Made by a program: the position numbers and the translations under genes
The notes under the pieces: model-generated
The model's database searches: none
The model's input: only the letters and a program-made list of their open reading frames with translations
Told to the model about the DNA's origin: nothing
Shown: positions 11,690 through 23,645 of the stretch, one piece after another
Numbering within the stretch: the stretch's first letter is position 1
Layout: each line of letters begins with the position of its first letter
NCBI GenBank assembly: GCA_013995675.1
Contig: VWRR01000016.1
Coordinates: 124,001-188,000, forward strand
Direction of reading: 5' to 3'
Length of the DNA stretch: 64,000 nucleotides
From: Cyanidiococcus yangmingshanensis
Lineage: Eukaryota; Rhodophyta; Bangiophyceae; Cyanidiales; Cyanidiaceae

Positions 11690-14600
11690 CTACCTGAATG
11701 GCTCGGGTGACGTTCCGATTGGGGCCATTGGTTTGTCCGTAGGAGCTGGAACTAGATCCTTCGATGATTCTGCTGGAGTCGCATCCTTCTTCAATGAGAA
11801 GAAAGCGGCCAACGCAGCCTGGGCGTCCTCCAGCGGTAGCTGAGGCCCATGTCGCGCGACATAGACACGAAGCGGATCTCGAATCCAACGGCAGAGTCGA
11901 TTCATCGTGTTCACCTCCCTATAACGAACATCCAGAAGATTATCGACGCATAGTCTTTTGGGTTCCGAATACATCTGCCGAGCGCCTGATTGACGGTTCG
12001 ATATGCCTGCAGCGTGTACCACTGTTTTCCGGTGAGACGTGATGCCTGCAGCGCGCTTGCACCACCTATGCGCTCGTCGTTGTAACGCATTTTCAGCTGG
12101 ATGAAAGAATCGGTTATGTTGGGATAGGGAATGCCGACCATGATGACTGCTCTTCCGTAGTGGTCAGCAAAATTGAGGCCCTCGCTGACCTTGCCCCGAC
12201 AAACAGCGAGCATTAGTGCCCCTGTGTGAGGTGGCAACGACTCGGACGGTATTTCGCGGCTCGTCCGCGATGTCGATAACGTCTCGCGCTCAAGGCGAGC
12301 CGCATCAACCGTTTCGTAGAAGGCCCGCAGCATATCTCGGTTTGGATACTCCTCCGTTGCTTCGTTCTTTCGATTTCGCCCATATCTTTTCCGTTTCGTT
12401 CGGCATCCGAGGATCTGACTGTTTGAAGCACGAAGACGAAGGGAAACCGCATCGCGATCAAAACTGTTGTCAGCGTTACTGCGATTCTTGTCGGATAACA
12501 CTCGAGATCCGCTCCACGTTTTCGCCTTGCAGGAGCCGCTGAGTGTCCGTAGATGACGGCCTGTCCATTCCAGCGGCTCCCGTCCAGTAGCTTGTTCAAT
12601 GAAGAGACGCTTCTCACCGCGGAATGCGCTCTATCGCTCCAGTACTGATCCAGCGTTGCAGCATGGACTCCAGGACTCGATAACTTGGCAGGAAACAGAG
12701 CACACCGTCAGGAACTTGAGCGCAGCAGAGATGCAGCGCCTCTCCAACAGCGTCTTGGTAGGTCCATGTCGCGCTGTTCCGATATGAGCCTTCTAACTGA
12801 ACGCCAGAGGGAACCGACCCAACGACGCACATCTGGACCTGCTCCGCGGCATCCACAATATGATCGCACTCTGCCTGGTAAGCAAAGTTCGTCGAGAGTT
12901 CGCTCCGGAACGAATCCATGGGAGAAAGCGTACCCGAAGTCAGCACAATAGAACGAGCGTGTTCCCTTAGGTACCCGAAAGTGACTGCAGGGTTCATGCA
13001 CCAAAGCCCGAGACGATACTCGACAGATCGAGCGCTTTCATTCGAGGCCTCACGCCGAAGCACGAGCCGATAATCTGCTGCATATAGGAGCGCACTGTCT
13101 GAATTGGAGCGTTGCTCGCTTTCATACTGTCCGCGGTAGATGAACTGGAGTACTACGTGAAATCGCTCTAGAAGGTGCAGCACCTCCATGCAATGTCGAG
13201 ACGCGACGGGTTCGTACTCCGGGTCAATTTCTATTCCAGCCCTGGGTTTCTGCTCCGAATCGGCAGACGGTGAAAGACAAGAACCCGCTCTTGTCTCATC
13301 TGCAGCCTGTATGGACGCTGTCGCATGGCCCGTGGGCTGCGCTTTGACCCGCAAACGATCTACGTGGCCACGAAGCTGGCTGAATGAGTGCTCCCAATGC
13401 GCAAAGTTCCAATTTCCGAAAAGACCTGTTTCGAATTCATGCAGCATAGCACCATCTTGCCAGAACACGGCAGCTTGTCCACGGAGGTGTTGCACTCCAG
13501 TCCGTCGAGACAATGATGATCGTCGTGTCGCTTGGGCATCTGTGCAATCGTCGAGCTCCAGCGCCAGGGTTTTCATCCAGGTCACGATTGCGTGCAGCCA
13601 GTGCTGCCAGACCCGAAGCAACTGCTCACCGGAAAGACGCGTACCCATCGAGACTGAACGTTCGAGTATTGAGCACTGTTCTGGCTCTCCGGATCCAAGA
13701 TACTCATCAAGGTGTTGACAAATCCGCTGGACCTGGGACAGGGTCAAGTCGACAGAAGCAGCTTCTAGACACGCCTCTTCAATATTGTGGGCCTCATCAA
13801 GGATGACAACGGCTCCGGTCACATCAATGCCCATTCGCTTCCTAACGATTGGATCAACCAGATAGGAATATGGACAGAAGATAATATCTGCTGGATCGAT
13901 GCCGGCTCGAAGTCGCGATGCTGTCCTAATCGATTTGGTTGCGGGCTCACCAGGAGGGACGATATCGGCAGATGGTGTCCCTTCCCGAACGAGACCCATA
14001 GATTCGATCGGCTCTGAGCTGGTGCTTGGATTCACATCGCCTTCGACCAGGAAGCGGGCTGCAAAATACGGGCACCCGTGCCATCGGCGACCGACCTGAA
14101 CGATATCCTCGATTTGAAACGGTTGCGGAGCCAGGCAGGCCGTTCTTCGAACTGGTGCATATAAATGGCGGTAACAAGCGGAGACTTGGCCTGGCGTATC
14201 CGTCAACGCATTCGCGGCAACTCGAGCGAATGCGGTTCCTCCCTCAGCAAGACTCTGCTGGATCGCCCTCTGGCAGGCATCTGTTTGCATCGATTTGGGC
14301 AATGTCTGCACGTCTGCATGTATACAATAATGCTCTCGAGAGGCCAGTAAAGTAGCCCGCATCCGACCAGCATATGGAGTGCGACGCATCTCGTCGACAA
14401 TTTGCGAGAGCTGACCGTGTGTTCGGGAGCAGAAGAATATACGCGTGTGTGTCGGCTTGCTGGCATCGTCTGCGCTGGCCTGATCAAAAGCCGCACTCGT
14501 CTCGAGACGGCAGATCGTTCGCTCACCTGCTGGCGAAAAGCTTCCTGGTTCGCGGAACACACCCGTTGAACGCTGCACCGTCACGTTGATGCTAGGTTGT

Positions 14601-15016
14601 CGATATCGCGGTGCTGGGCGCGTTGTAAAGTCGTCATCGTCATCGTCAACATAAAAATTGGATGAATGATGATCTTCCTTAAAACCAGACCTAATTTCTT
14701 CGATTTTCATGCAAGCGGATTCGCTGGTACCGTTGCGTGCTTCGTCGTTTCCCCGAGCGCGCTCCTTCTCCGCTTCGAGCCACGCCAAAGACGAGCAGAG
14801 CAGCGCCAGCGACTTGCCCGTTCCAGTCGGTGACTCAATCAGCGCATTTTGTGTCCTCTGCAAACTCCGAATCACCTGATTCATGATCGTTCGTTGAGGT
14901 TTGTGAGGCTCCAGGTCTGCTGGAAACCGAACCACCACTCCTGCGATCAACAGCGTTTTCCCTTTGTTCGGCCCCTCGGCAGCGACTTGCGACGCCTGCG
15001 CATCTCCATCAAACAT
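11690..15016 (-). CDS. BRIP1: FANCJ/BRIP1-type Fe-S DNA helicase, two frame breaks
   Basis: FANCJ is a 5'-3' superfamily 2 helicase (XPD group) that unwinds G-quadruplexes and acts in interstrand crosslink repair. Seen: Walker A ESPTGTGKS (about residue 62), IFFCSRTHGQLSQI, four Fe-S cysteines (in SREHYCIH, DACQR, SACYRH and GCPYF), IIFCPYSYLVD, the Walker B box DEAHNIEEAC, GVLCFLPSYRVLES, VCRGKVSEGLNFAD and QAYRTVNQALGRCIR. TLLASREHYCIH and the C-terminal motifs resemble FANCJ more than RTEL1 or DDX11. ATG 15016 is chosen over an upstream GTG. The frame breaks near 12613 (after STGAIERIPR) and near 11940 (after NPKDYASII; expected LLDVRYREVN); each is explained by one missing base. The C-terminus is shorter than in vertebrate FANCJ. 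Confidence 0.92.
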
Positions 15017-15642
15017 ACGCGACGAGCGCGATACCACCTCGATATATGTTAGCGAGCCCTTTTATGAACCTTTGCTCTCGAACACACACTCCCAAGCTGA
15101 CACGAAAGCTGTTGATGCTGAACAACACCGGGCCGTTGGCTCGATACGCCTTGTACAATGGTCGCCGGCCAGGTGTTACGCGCGCTTCATTCGAATCCCC
15201 GCGGGCGTCGCTATCGAACGAGCGACAGGAACCAGGTCGGGCGATATCCCGAGCAGTGCCCCATCCGTGAATTCGACCATACCCTAGGGCCGTGTGTCGC
15301 AAACGACACTGGATTTCTATTTATCGCCAATCACATATCATTGGATTACCCATGTGGATCTGGATGCTCACTCGCTGCAGCGGCTCGCCGGACGTGATGC
15401 ACAAAATTGCTTCCGCTCAAGACGACGGGCGCTGTTGGCTGCCACGCGACATGCTCACCTGAGCAGATCAAGCAAGTACGGAGGCTTGTATATTGGACGA
15501 TCTTCGGTATTATATATCTAGCCACTGCTTGGATGAGAGCCTCGTTCAGCATACAGAGCATGTTTATAGAGCATTTGTCTCGCCGACGCGAAAGGAGCGA
15601 TGACGTGTACGGTGCTGTTCGAGGTCAGTGGTGGCACACTAG
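15017..15642. other. Intergenic upstream of FANCJ
   Basis: This should include the FANCJ promoter. A plus-strand frame 15407-15751 with a hydrophobic stretch has no ATG at its start and no recognisable domain. Confidence 0.5.
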
Positions 15643-15716
15643 GGTGTACCCCGAGGCGCCTCTGTCGCCATTATGGCGCATGATTGGGTGCTCGCCCACT
15701 AGGTGGGAGCAGCCAA
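15643..15716. other. Cluster of adjacent inverted repeats, possible structured RNA
   Basis: Four hairpin-forming palindromes follow each other: GGGTGTACCC (15643-15652), GAGGCGCCTC (15653-15662), CGCCATTATGGCG (15666-15678), and a long imperfect hairpin at 15685-15716 whose arms TTGG/CCAA and TGCTC..CCAC/GTGGGAGCA close on a TAG loop. Such density in non-conserved DNA suggests a folded RNA or a structured untranslated region. I could not match it to a known RNA class. Confidence 0.4.
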
Positions 15717-15747
15717 GCGGCACTGATAAGCGACGCTCTTTCGACAG

Positions 15748-15883
15748 GTAAGTTTGTGACCGGAGCAGGTGTTGGCTCGCCGTTCGGTTTGGCAAGTTTC
15801 GCGTCGCCCCGTTTTGTTTCTTAAGATGAACGCTTTGGTTTGATGGCGTCAGGTTGCAACAGGATACTCTTGTTGTATTTTAG
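15748..15883 (+). other. Candidate spliceosomal intron
   Basis: CAG followed by a near-consensus donor GTAAGTTT at 15748, and an acceptor TTGTATTTTAG ending at 15883, give a 136-base putative intron. The flanking reading frames are not recognised, so this rests on splice-site sequence alone. Confidence 0.3.
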
Positions 15884-16022
15884 ATGGGCATTCCTCTTTC
15901 GACGGGAAATACTCTTGAAGAGGAAATGGCCTTACGCTCGCCTAATGATCGTAGTATTGTAGATGCGATTCTGTGGATGAATCTGACGTGGATGATCGCG
16001 AAAAATATGGATCTTGTCATGA

Positions 16023-16415
16023 ATGGCCCTTGCAGGTGTCTCGATGTCACTCCTACCAGGCGACGAGATGGTCAGTACCTATTCACGCCTGGCGTGTAGT
16101 TATGACCCCCGCAACAACAATTTCGTGTCTTCATTCAGCTCTCATTCTTCGTCGCTGACTCTGGGCTCGGAGAGCTCCATGGTCTCTGGAGAACATTCCA
16201 TGATGCTGGATTGCTCGACGCGGAGCGAGTCTGGGAGACTGCCTCAAGGTTCAGACTCGTTCTTTAAGGGAGACGAACACAGCGCCTCAAAGACCTGCAA
16301 TTTCGGTCTCAACATACGCAGTCAGATTAAAGCGAACAGGGAGCTTGATCAGCTGGCGCGACGAGCGATCACCGGATTGGCTCAAGGAGGAAAAAGTCGC
16401 CCTCAATGGAGTTGA
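16023..16415 (+). CDS. Hypothetical Ser-rich protein
   Basis: A 130-codon frame starting at ATG, Ser-rich in the first half and ending ELDQLARRAITGLAQGGKS. No family recognised. It may be the last exon of a plus-strand gene using the splice sites at 15748 and 15883, with a frame change near 16020. It stops 53 bases before the convergent macrodomain gene. Could equally be a chance frame. Confidence 0.3.
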   Translation: MALAGVSMSLLPGDEMVSTYSRLACSYDPRNNNFVSSFSSHSSSLTLGSESSMVSGEHSMMLDCSTRSESGRLPQGSDSFFKGDEHSASKTCNFGLNIRSQIKANRELDQLARRAITGLAQGGKSRPQWS

Positions 16416-16467
16416 GGCGAATAGACCAAAACTGACTCGAAGCTTCGATGACAACGCCTCGTTCGCT

Positions 16468-17130
16468 TCATGGGTGGTTGGCATCTAGTCGCTCCAGTTG
16501 CATTTTTTCAGCAGCTTGGAGCCAGGCTTCCATCGCTGGCTCACCAAAAAGGCAAAAGCGCACTTCCTGGAGGGTACTCTGTGACCCCTCGGTAAACGTC
16601 TCCTGGATGGTCTCCAGTGCCACTTGCGCCGCCTCGCAAAGTGGATACCCGTACACACCACAAGATATTGCTGGAAAAGCAATTGAACGGCATTGAAGCT
16701 CGTTCGCGACACGAATACTGCTCTGGTAGGCGCGACGCAAAAGAGGAGCGCTTTTCTGAGCACCCGTATAAATCGGCCCAACCGTGTTGATGATGTAGCG
16801 CACTCCAGGCAGGCTGCCGCTGGGCGGACTCCAGGTAATCTTCACAGGAACGGCTTCTCCGGTTGGGCAACGCACCCCAGGGCGAACCTCTGGGACCCGC
16901 TTGCAAGCTTCAAACAGTTCAGGTCCCGCAGCGCTGTGGATGGCTCCGTCAACACCGCCACCACCAAGCATTCGTTCGTTCGCTGCATTCACAACAGCAT
17001 CAACGGCTTCACGCGTGATATCAGCTTTCTTGAAAAGAAGTTGCACCGTTTGTGGCGCTGGTGGACGCAGACGATAGGCTACGGCTCTGTTCGACATAAA
17101 CGGTGCCACGAAAAGAGACCCTCGCCCCAT
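16468..17130 (-). CDS. Macrodomain protein (MacroD/YmdB-like ADP-ribosyl hydrolase)
   Basis: MacroD-type enzymes remove ADP-ribose from proteins and hydrolyse O-acetyl-ADP-ribose. The 220-residue frame is intact. It shows KADITREAVDAVVNAANERM (the 'DIT...vDaiVNAAN' strand), then GGGGVDGAIH (adenine and ribose binding), CPTGEAV, VRYIINTVGPIYTG and AFPAISCGVYGYP (the second phosphate loop). This is essentially one macrodomain with a short leader; translation could also start at the internal MSNRAV about 11 residues in. Single-domain macro proteins of this size are common in bacteria, organelles and cytosol. Confidence 0.92.
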   Translation of the reverse strand: MGRGSLFVAPFMSNRAVAYRLRPPAPQTVQLLFKKADITREAVDAVVNAANERMLGGGGVDGAIHSAAGPELFEACKRVPEVRPGVRCPTGEAVPVKITWSPPSGSLPGVRYIINTVGPIYTGAQKSAPLLRRAYQSSIRVANELQCRSIAFPAISCGVYGYPLCEAAQVALETIQETFTEGSQSTLQEVRFCLFGEPAMEAWLQAAEKMQLERLDANHP

Positions 17131-18677
17131 GGAATGCTGAGCACAGCGGATTCCGGCTCGGCCCTGGGCGCTATCAGCAATGGCAAGTCGTCAACCTGCT
17201 ATCGCTCGCTGAGGTTCTCCTGGACGCCACTGAAGTAGAAAAGCGTAGTTCCGTTCAGGTTCTTTAAGCTAGTAAAGCTGGTGCGTAGGGAGCTAGAGGG
17301 AGTAAGTTCAACGTGTGCGGCTCTCGAGTTCAAGACCATACCTCTTCAGTTCAGGGAGCAACGCGTTGCGCCAGGCAGAAGTTTGGAAGGCTCCTCTGGT
17401 TAAGGTGAGTCTTGGTGTGTCGTAGGCGCCTCTTCGAGCGCTGTGTGTGCATTCGATGTGGACCACTGGACACAAGCATTTTCCTGGTTGCAGCACCTGG
17501 GACTATGGCGAATTGAAACTGAACTATCGATGACACGGTTCTTGGTTGGATTGAGGGTTTTCGAACAGACATACCCGTTCGTAGATGACGCCCAGGAAGG
17601 ACGCCGTTTCCGTGTCTATTTGAAGCAAACTCTGAATTGGACTCAGATCAGAACGTAGATTCCTCTCCGCTTCTGCTGCAAACCGGTTTTTCACTGGGCG
17701 TACGCCGTGGCCACAAGCCGGCTGCATCGGCGAGGCCGTGTCTCAAGTCTGCCAAATGAATTCCATCGAAGGAACTTGGAGAGAAACCGTCTCCAGAGAG
17801 CGTCTTGAGGGTTTCATGAATGAACGCCTGGACGGAAACCACATACGTATGCGCGTGCAATTTGTGGTCATCCTGGGGCATCGCCCACGCTCATTCAACA
17901 GATGCTCGAGATGCATGTACAGTTCCCGATATATCCAATCGCAGGAATCCGCTGACATGATAGACCCGAGTGGCTAGGATGCTTATCCCAACGCCAACCG
18001 TTTCGGTGTTCACGGAACTGATGTGCCTGCTGCTGGCTCACCGACGCGAGCATCCTCGAGAGAGCGCCTCATGTTTAGAGGATGGGTGCATAGGCTAGCG
18101 TCCCGTAGGAGGCATATGGCGACTGAAGGGTGGCGCAATCTCTTCAGGCGCCAAACCCCTGAATCCTTCTGAAGATGCCTCGGGCCGAAGAAAATTTTGA
18201 AACGAAAGTAAATGTTGCGCCAACCTATTCCAACTTTTCCGTTGTGCTTCTGTGGACGAGGTGACACTACGCGCCAGTGCTCCGCACCAAGCAGCGTTTG
18301 AGTTCCCGCTAGCATCATTGGGAGACGGCGTTGATCACATCCGAGACTCTATAAAGAAAGAACTTTACAAATCTATGACCAGCGTTTTCTTCAGATTCTC
18401 TCCTGTAAAGGGATGCTCCATAGGGAACATCGTCATGCACTCGTTAACGTCCAACCTGCAGAATTACAGACATTATTCCACGAGGATTTATCTTTGGTTA
18501 CATCAAAGTGAGTTCACGACGTTGGACGCGCTGTGCCACACCAAACGTCCTCAGATGAAAGTTACGACGTTTTTCTGAAACCTGATCGGATTGCGAGCAA
18601 CCAACACAGGTTCCTGCGTGAGCTTGGGAGGCCGTTTCCATTCGATGCGGCAGCCTCCATGTCAAGATGCGCCTCGT
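17131..18677. other. Intergenic, no supported gene
   Basis: Only short frames without recognisable domains. Holds the 5' flank of the macrodomain gene and the 3' flank of the J-protein gene. Confidence 0.6.
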
Positions 18678-19735
18678 TCAGCGCTTGCCTAGCTCTCGTT
18701 TGAGTTTCTCGAGCTCCTCGTCGATTTCGCTCTGTATATTACGCACCTGTTCATTGGCAGTAGCGCAGGCCTCTCGCACATGACGCAATGTCTCTAGTCG
18801 TGATACCAAAAGTCCCTCGCGGGTTTTTTGCTCAGCTATCAGAGACTGTACTTTCCGAATGCGGGCTTCGAGCCTGCGTGCCTCCAGAGAAAGCTCGCTC
18901 GCTTTTCTACGAGCCTCCTCGAGCTCCGCGGCGCTCAAATTTGCCTCGGCCACTCGTTTCTGCCACTCTTTTCGTCGTCTCTCTGTGTTTTCCAGGGAGT
19001 TTTGTAACATGCGTAACCGCTGCTCGCATTGCTCTCGCACGAAACGAGCGTCATCGAGCTCCGCTTGGAGGACGCTCTCGTCGCTTGATTGCAGCACAGT
19101 ATCGAGCTCCTCGTTTCGAAGGGATCCCCAGTTCGCTCCTTGATTCTCCAAAAACTCCACAAAGTCCGAAAATATACCGTTTTCTCGGGTGCCCTTCCTT
19201 CCAGAGCTGTCCTAGCTGCTGCATTAGATCGGAGAAAATCGCCCCGAACGAATCATGGGTATCTTCCGAGTTCTCACCGGCACGCCCCGGTTGTCGACGT
19301 CCAGTAGCCGTACCGCCAGCGCCCGGACCAAACGGTGACTGTCTGCCATAGGCGCTGTGCATCATACCGTTTGCGTGCTTCATCATTCGAGAGCACCTCA
19401 TACGCACGCAATATGCGAATAAACTTTTCCCGTGCCTGCGGATCCTTGTTCGCATCGGGGTGATTTTGCAAGGCCAGACGCCGATAGGCCCGTTTTATCG
19501 TGGACAAATCGGCATTCTTGTCCAACCCCAAAATGGCATAGTAGTCTTCAGATGAATCAAACTGTACTGTTGAGCGGGAGCTGAGAAGCAGAACACCCGT
19601 GCGCACAACTCGCGCAGAGCGTTCTCTAGAGCCAGCAACCGGTACCGGAAGCTGGTCTCTCGGCCTCATCTTCGAGCACTTTCGTTCACTACCAAACCCA
19701 TTGCAAAGCCTGGTTGAGGCAATTGGCAGAAACAT
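18678..19735 (-). CDS. J-domain (DnaJ-like) protein with C-terminal coiled coil, probably organellar
   Basis: J-proteins stimulate Hsp70 ATPase. An N-terminal leader of about 60 residues rich in Arg/Ser precedes the J domain DYYAILGLDKNADLSTIKRA with the HPD tripeptide in LQNHPDANKD and YEVLSNDEARKRYDAQR. A Gly-rich linker follows (SPFGPGAGGTATG), then an FSDFVEFLENQ segment, and a long charged coiled coil (about the last 140 residues) ending KLKRELGKR. The three parts lie in three frames. Breaks are near 19350 (one extra C expected in CGCCTAT) and near 19190 (one extra G in AAGGAAGGG). The layout resembles algal and plant plastid J-proteins; targeting is inferred from the leader. Confidence 0.85.
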
Positions 19736-20168
19736 GTATATGGGTCTTCACCTCTGCAACAGACTGGACGTGCGTAAATCAGAAATTTACCTGAATTCAC
19801 GGGCGACAGATCGAGCCAGACTCGCGACCGGTGCCGCCTCGGTTCTTGGAACGAATTGAAGACGCGCATCGCTAAAACTTGTTGTTTCAATAACGTGCCG
19901 TTCTATGCCGATGCAACTAGCGATAGCTTTTCGTAGAATTCTACATTTTGCCTCGGGGTTCCAGTAGTGTTCTCTGAAGATAATCTGATTGACTTATGAC
20001 CTAAGATGATCCGAATTGGCCTGAATGTGGGCGTCTCATTTTCCTGGTCGTTTTGCTCTTGCGAATGAGGGCTGGACGCTCGGCGCGGAGGGTCGACGGT
20101 GGGGCTGCGACCTGCAAGCACGCTCTCCGCGCCTGCACACTCGTCAGAGTAGGGCACTCTTTTGGATT
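19736..20168. promoter_or_regulatory. Divergent intergenic region, J-protein / RecQ
   Basis: The two genes start 433 bases apart on opposite strands (290 if RecQ starts at ATG 20025), so they may share a bidirectional promoter. No specific element recognised. Confidence 0.35.
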
Positions 20169-22605
20169 ATGAACGCGTCAAAAAGTCCTTCTGGTGAGCG
20201 CTTCATATTTTTCTCGAGAGAACGCCGTGCAGCCCGTGTTTCTCATCGTCGAGCTCGGACGCTGCCGCCGTTGCGGTCGAGAAAGGGCTCTGTGCCGGCA
20301 CCAAAAGCCGAGCCACCTCCGGATCCGGTGAAGGCCTCCAGCTCGAGTGATCTTAAAGTTCAGACCGCGCTACAATGTCTGCACGAACGTTTCGGTTTTC
20401 GTGCTTTCCGTCCAGGTCAGCTAGAAGTGATCCTGCGCGTCATGGATCGGCGTTCGGCGCTGGCGATATTTCCCACGGGAGCGGGCAAGTCGCTTTGTTT
20501 CCAGATTCCGGCTGTGCTCTCGAACGGACTTACGCTCGTCGTTTCGCCTTTGATTGCGCTCATGCGAGACCAGGTAGAGCAGCTTCGCGCCAGGGGAATT
20601 CCAGCGACCCATATCCACTCGGATATGTCAGCGGAGGAGGTTCGAGACGCATATCGTGAATTGCATGGCAATGCAATGCATATTCTCTTCGTTGCTCCTG
20701 AGCGTTTCACCAATGAAAAATTCCGCCAGCATCTTTCGCGGTTGAGATTCGAACTTTTTGTCATCGATGAAGCCCATTGTCTGTCGGAATGGGGACACTC
20801 CTTTCGCCCAGAGTACTTGTTGCTCTCTCGTTTCGCGAAACAATGCGGCGCAAGAGCCTGTCTGGCACTAACCGCCACGGCCACAGCGCGGGTCACGGAT
20901 GACATCTGCCGCCATTTTTGTATTCAAATGGAGGATGTGATTCGTGCAGGCGTGTATCGCCCAAATCTGGCATTGCGTTGCACCCCAATCGGTGTCGAAT
21001 TCGGCTCCTGGCGAGCCGATGCAGACGACAACGGAGCGATTTGAGCGAAGAGTTGCCATTCTTGCAAAGCGCATTCTATCTCGACCACGTGGAAGCACCG
21101 TGGTTTACGTCACGCTGCAGAGGACAGCCGCTGCTGTCGCCGAGCGACTGTCAAGCAAATACGGTTTGCCCGCGGTTGCGTACCATGCGGGCATGTCTTC
21201 TGAACACCGCGAGTGGTCCCAGGACAGATTCATGACTGGTCAGGATGAGATCATTGTGGCTACAATCGCATTCGGTATGGGTGTCGACAAGCGAGAGATA
21301 AGGTACGTGTATCACTTCAATATGAGCAAGAGCATCGAAACCTATACACAGGGAATAGGTCGTGCTGGCCGAGATGGAGAGCCGGCCATTTGCGAAAGCT
21401 TCCTCTGCAGTGAGGATATTCCCCTGCTGGAAAGTTTTGTTCTAAGCGATACCCCCTCAAAAACAGCCATTGATTCTTTCCTCGAAGCCATCTTTGGCAC
21501 GAAAAACACTTTTACAACGTCAGCTCGTGGACCCCGAGAACGAATTCGCGAGAGTATCGGACCCAATTCACTAGGGAAATTGAGTGGCGAGAGCCACGAC
21601 ATCGCCCTCTCGCTCTACGACTTGTCTAGAGACCTGGATGTGAAGGATACGACGTTACGGGTCATGCTCGCTCTGTTAGACCTAAGATATGGCTATATTC
21701 AGGAACAGACAGCCTTTTTTGGCCGTTGTGAGTTCGACTTGCTTCCCGGCAAGAACATGGAGGATACTCTACAGATGCTTGTTGCGGAGCATACGGTATC
21801 TGACTATATTTTACGGGCTGCTAGACTCCTTCTGGATTCGCTGTCAAAACCAGGCTATCGACGCAACGCAGAACGCAACATGTTTCTCCGAATAGACACT
21901 CATGAAGCTGTTCTGACTTTATCGGAGAAGTTTTCCATGCCTCATCAATCCAGCGCAGCCATGCACGACCTTTTCTTCGCCACTGTCGAGCTTCTGCAAG
22001 CGTCCGGTGTTGTTTCCAGTGTGCGCTTTAGTAAGCTCTATAACGTTTTTCGCATCCTCCGCCAACCCGAGGATATATGGCGCGTCGCAGAGGAACTCCA
22101 TCGGCTGATGATCGAGAGGGAATGCCGAGAATTGCATCGAATTAGAGCCGTCATGGCGCTTTTTCTGGGCACGGAGAACCGACCTATCGGGGAGATGGCT
22201 CCTGGCCATGGTTCGCAATGCTTGGCTCGTACACTTTGTGCGCATTACAATGAGATTCTTGTGCACAGATGCGGCATTTGTGAAGGTTGCCTCGCTGAAC
22301 AAGGCGCGCTCGCTGAGACGATGGCACTTCGCAGCCTCCGACATTACAGCCTAAGAGGCAGCGTCGGTAGCCATTCGAACAGCGCAGTCGAGAAGGATGA
22401 ATGTTGGCAACGCATGGTGATGGAGTTGCCTGATTTGCTTGCAGACCCACTATTAATCGCGCGATTCGCTTGGGGTATCACGTCACCAAAAATCTCGATG
22501 ATGAAGCTGAAAACACATCCTCTTTTTGGTGCTCTACAAGGACGCTATTCGTATGGAGAGATTCTGGAGGTAGCCGAGAAACACAAAACCGAAGGACCCT
22601 CGTAG
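20169..22605 (+). CDS. RecQ-family 3'-5' DNA helicase, one frame break
   Basis: RecQ helicases resolve recombination and replication intermediates. Seen in order: FGFRAFRPGQLEVI (motif 0, QxxA-like region), IFPTGAGKSLCFQIP (Walker A), PLIALMRDQVEQL, FVIDEAHCLSEWGHSFRPEY (DEAH plus the RecQ aromatic loop), LTATATARV, and in the second half VVYVTLQRTA, AYHAGM, VATIAFGMGVDK and QGIGRAGRDGEP (motif VI). The C-terminal part keeps CGICEGC of the RecQ zinc-binding region, with no clear HRDC domain. Frame one ends at 21044 and frame two takes over between about 20960 and 21044, consistent with one extra base. ATG 20169 is preferred; ATG 20025 would add 48 basic residues. Confidence 0.92.
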
Positions 22606-23645
22606 GCAACTTTGCAAGTCACTGCCTCGCTGAGCGACGACTCGCATGATCCGTGCATGGGCAAGTTTCGTTGGGCTCGCCCAAAATCTCGCACCGAGCG
22701 TTGCCGATGGGATGAAACGTTCACTCTTCGAATCAGCATCCTGATCAAGCCGTCGTTATAATGGGCGATACCAAAAGACCATTTATGTAGAACATCCTCG
22801 ATCTTTGAGTGGGCGAGCTCGTTCTGCTCCCCAAACCCTCTAAAACTCACACAACAATACTAGAAACAAGTTCAACGAGGTTGCAGACACCTTGTCGGTC
22901 GCTCTCATCCATACCTGCTGAGCGGTTTGAGTGAACAAACAAGCTAATGGAGTCGAAAATGCTATCTAAGACAGTCAGGTAGCAACGGGCCCTCGCTCCC
23001 AAAAGCTTACCTGATGCGGACAATCCGGAAGCGCGTATGCATGGATAACGTTTCCGCATAAAAAATCATTCAGGACAGCTCATCAGTGCGCCCCAGAAAA
23101 ACTTGCGCACAGATCCACCTCGCGCGACAGCAAGATCCGAAACCATGCGCTCGTTTCGCATGTGCATTCTGTTTTGCAGATGCGAAAAATTCAGCACGCC
23201 TCCGTTTCATCGCATCGGCCCGAAGCTTAACACGAAAGATAGTGCCACAGAAGAGTTGCAGTTTCTGGTACGATATCACGGAAAGGACTCAAGCAACACG
23301 GTCTCTGATCACCCGAGGCGTCCGAAAATTTAGTTCAAATGGAATCAGTTCCATCTGTTCGGCGCATCCCCCGTGAGATCCGTCTCGTGTCTCGCAAGAG
23401 AACCAGAGACGCTCCTTCGCATCATCGGGCGACGCCGATTGGGTCGATACGCGACGACGGAAACGGATGAGACGGAGGGCACGGGCCGGGAGACCACCGC
23501 CACGGGTGATCGGCCAGCGGGTGATGGTGCAGCGCGCGACGAAACCGTTCCAGCATTGTTTCGATGAACACTTCGCTTCTGAGACGTCCTGAGCCGCGGG
23601 CGCTCGCCAGAGTTGGTTTCGCTTCGTGAACCGGACCTTATTAAA
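22606..23645. other. Intergenic, no supported gene
   Basis: No recognisable coding frame or structured element. Contains the 5' flank of the SRPBCC gene. Confidence 0.6.

Noticed and set aside
15640-15720. U4 snRNA or SRP RNA
   Set aside because: CCGAGGCGC and AGCAGCCAAG match short conserved pieces, but the U4 kink-turn partner strand and the SRP GGAA tetraloop are missing. Kept only as an unclassified structured element.
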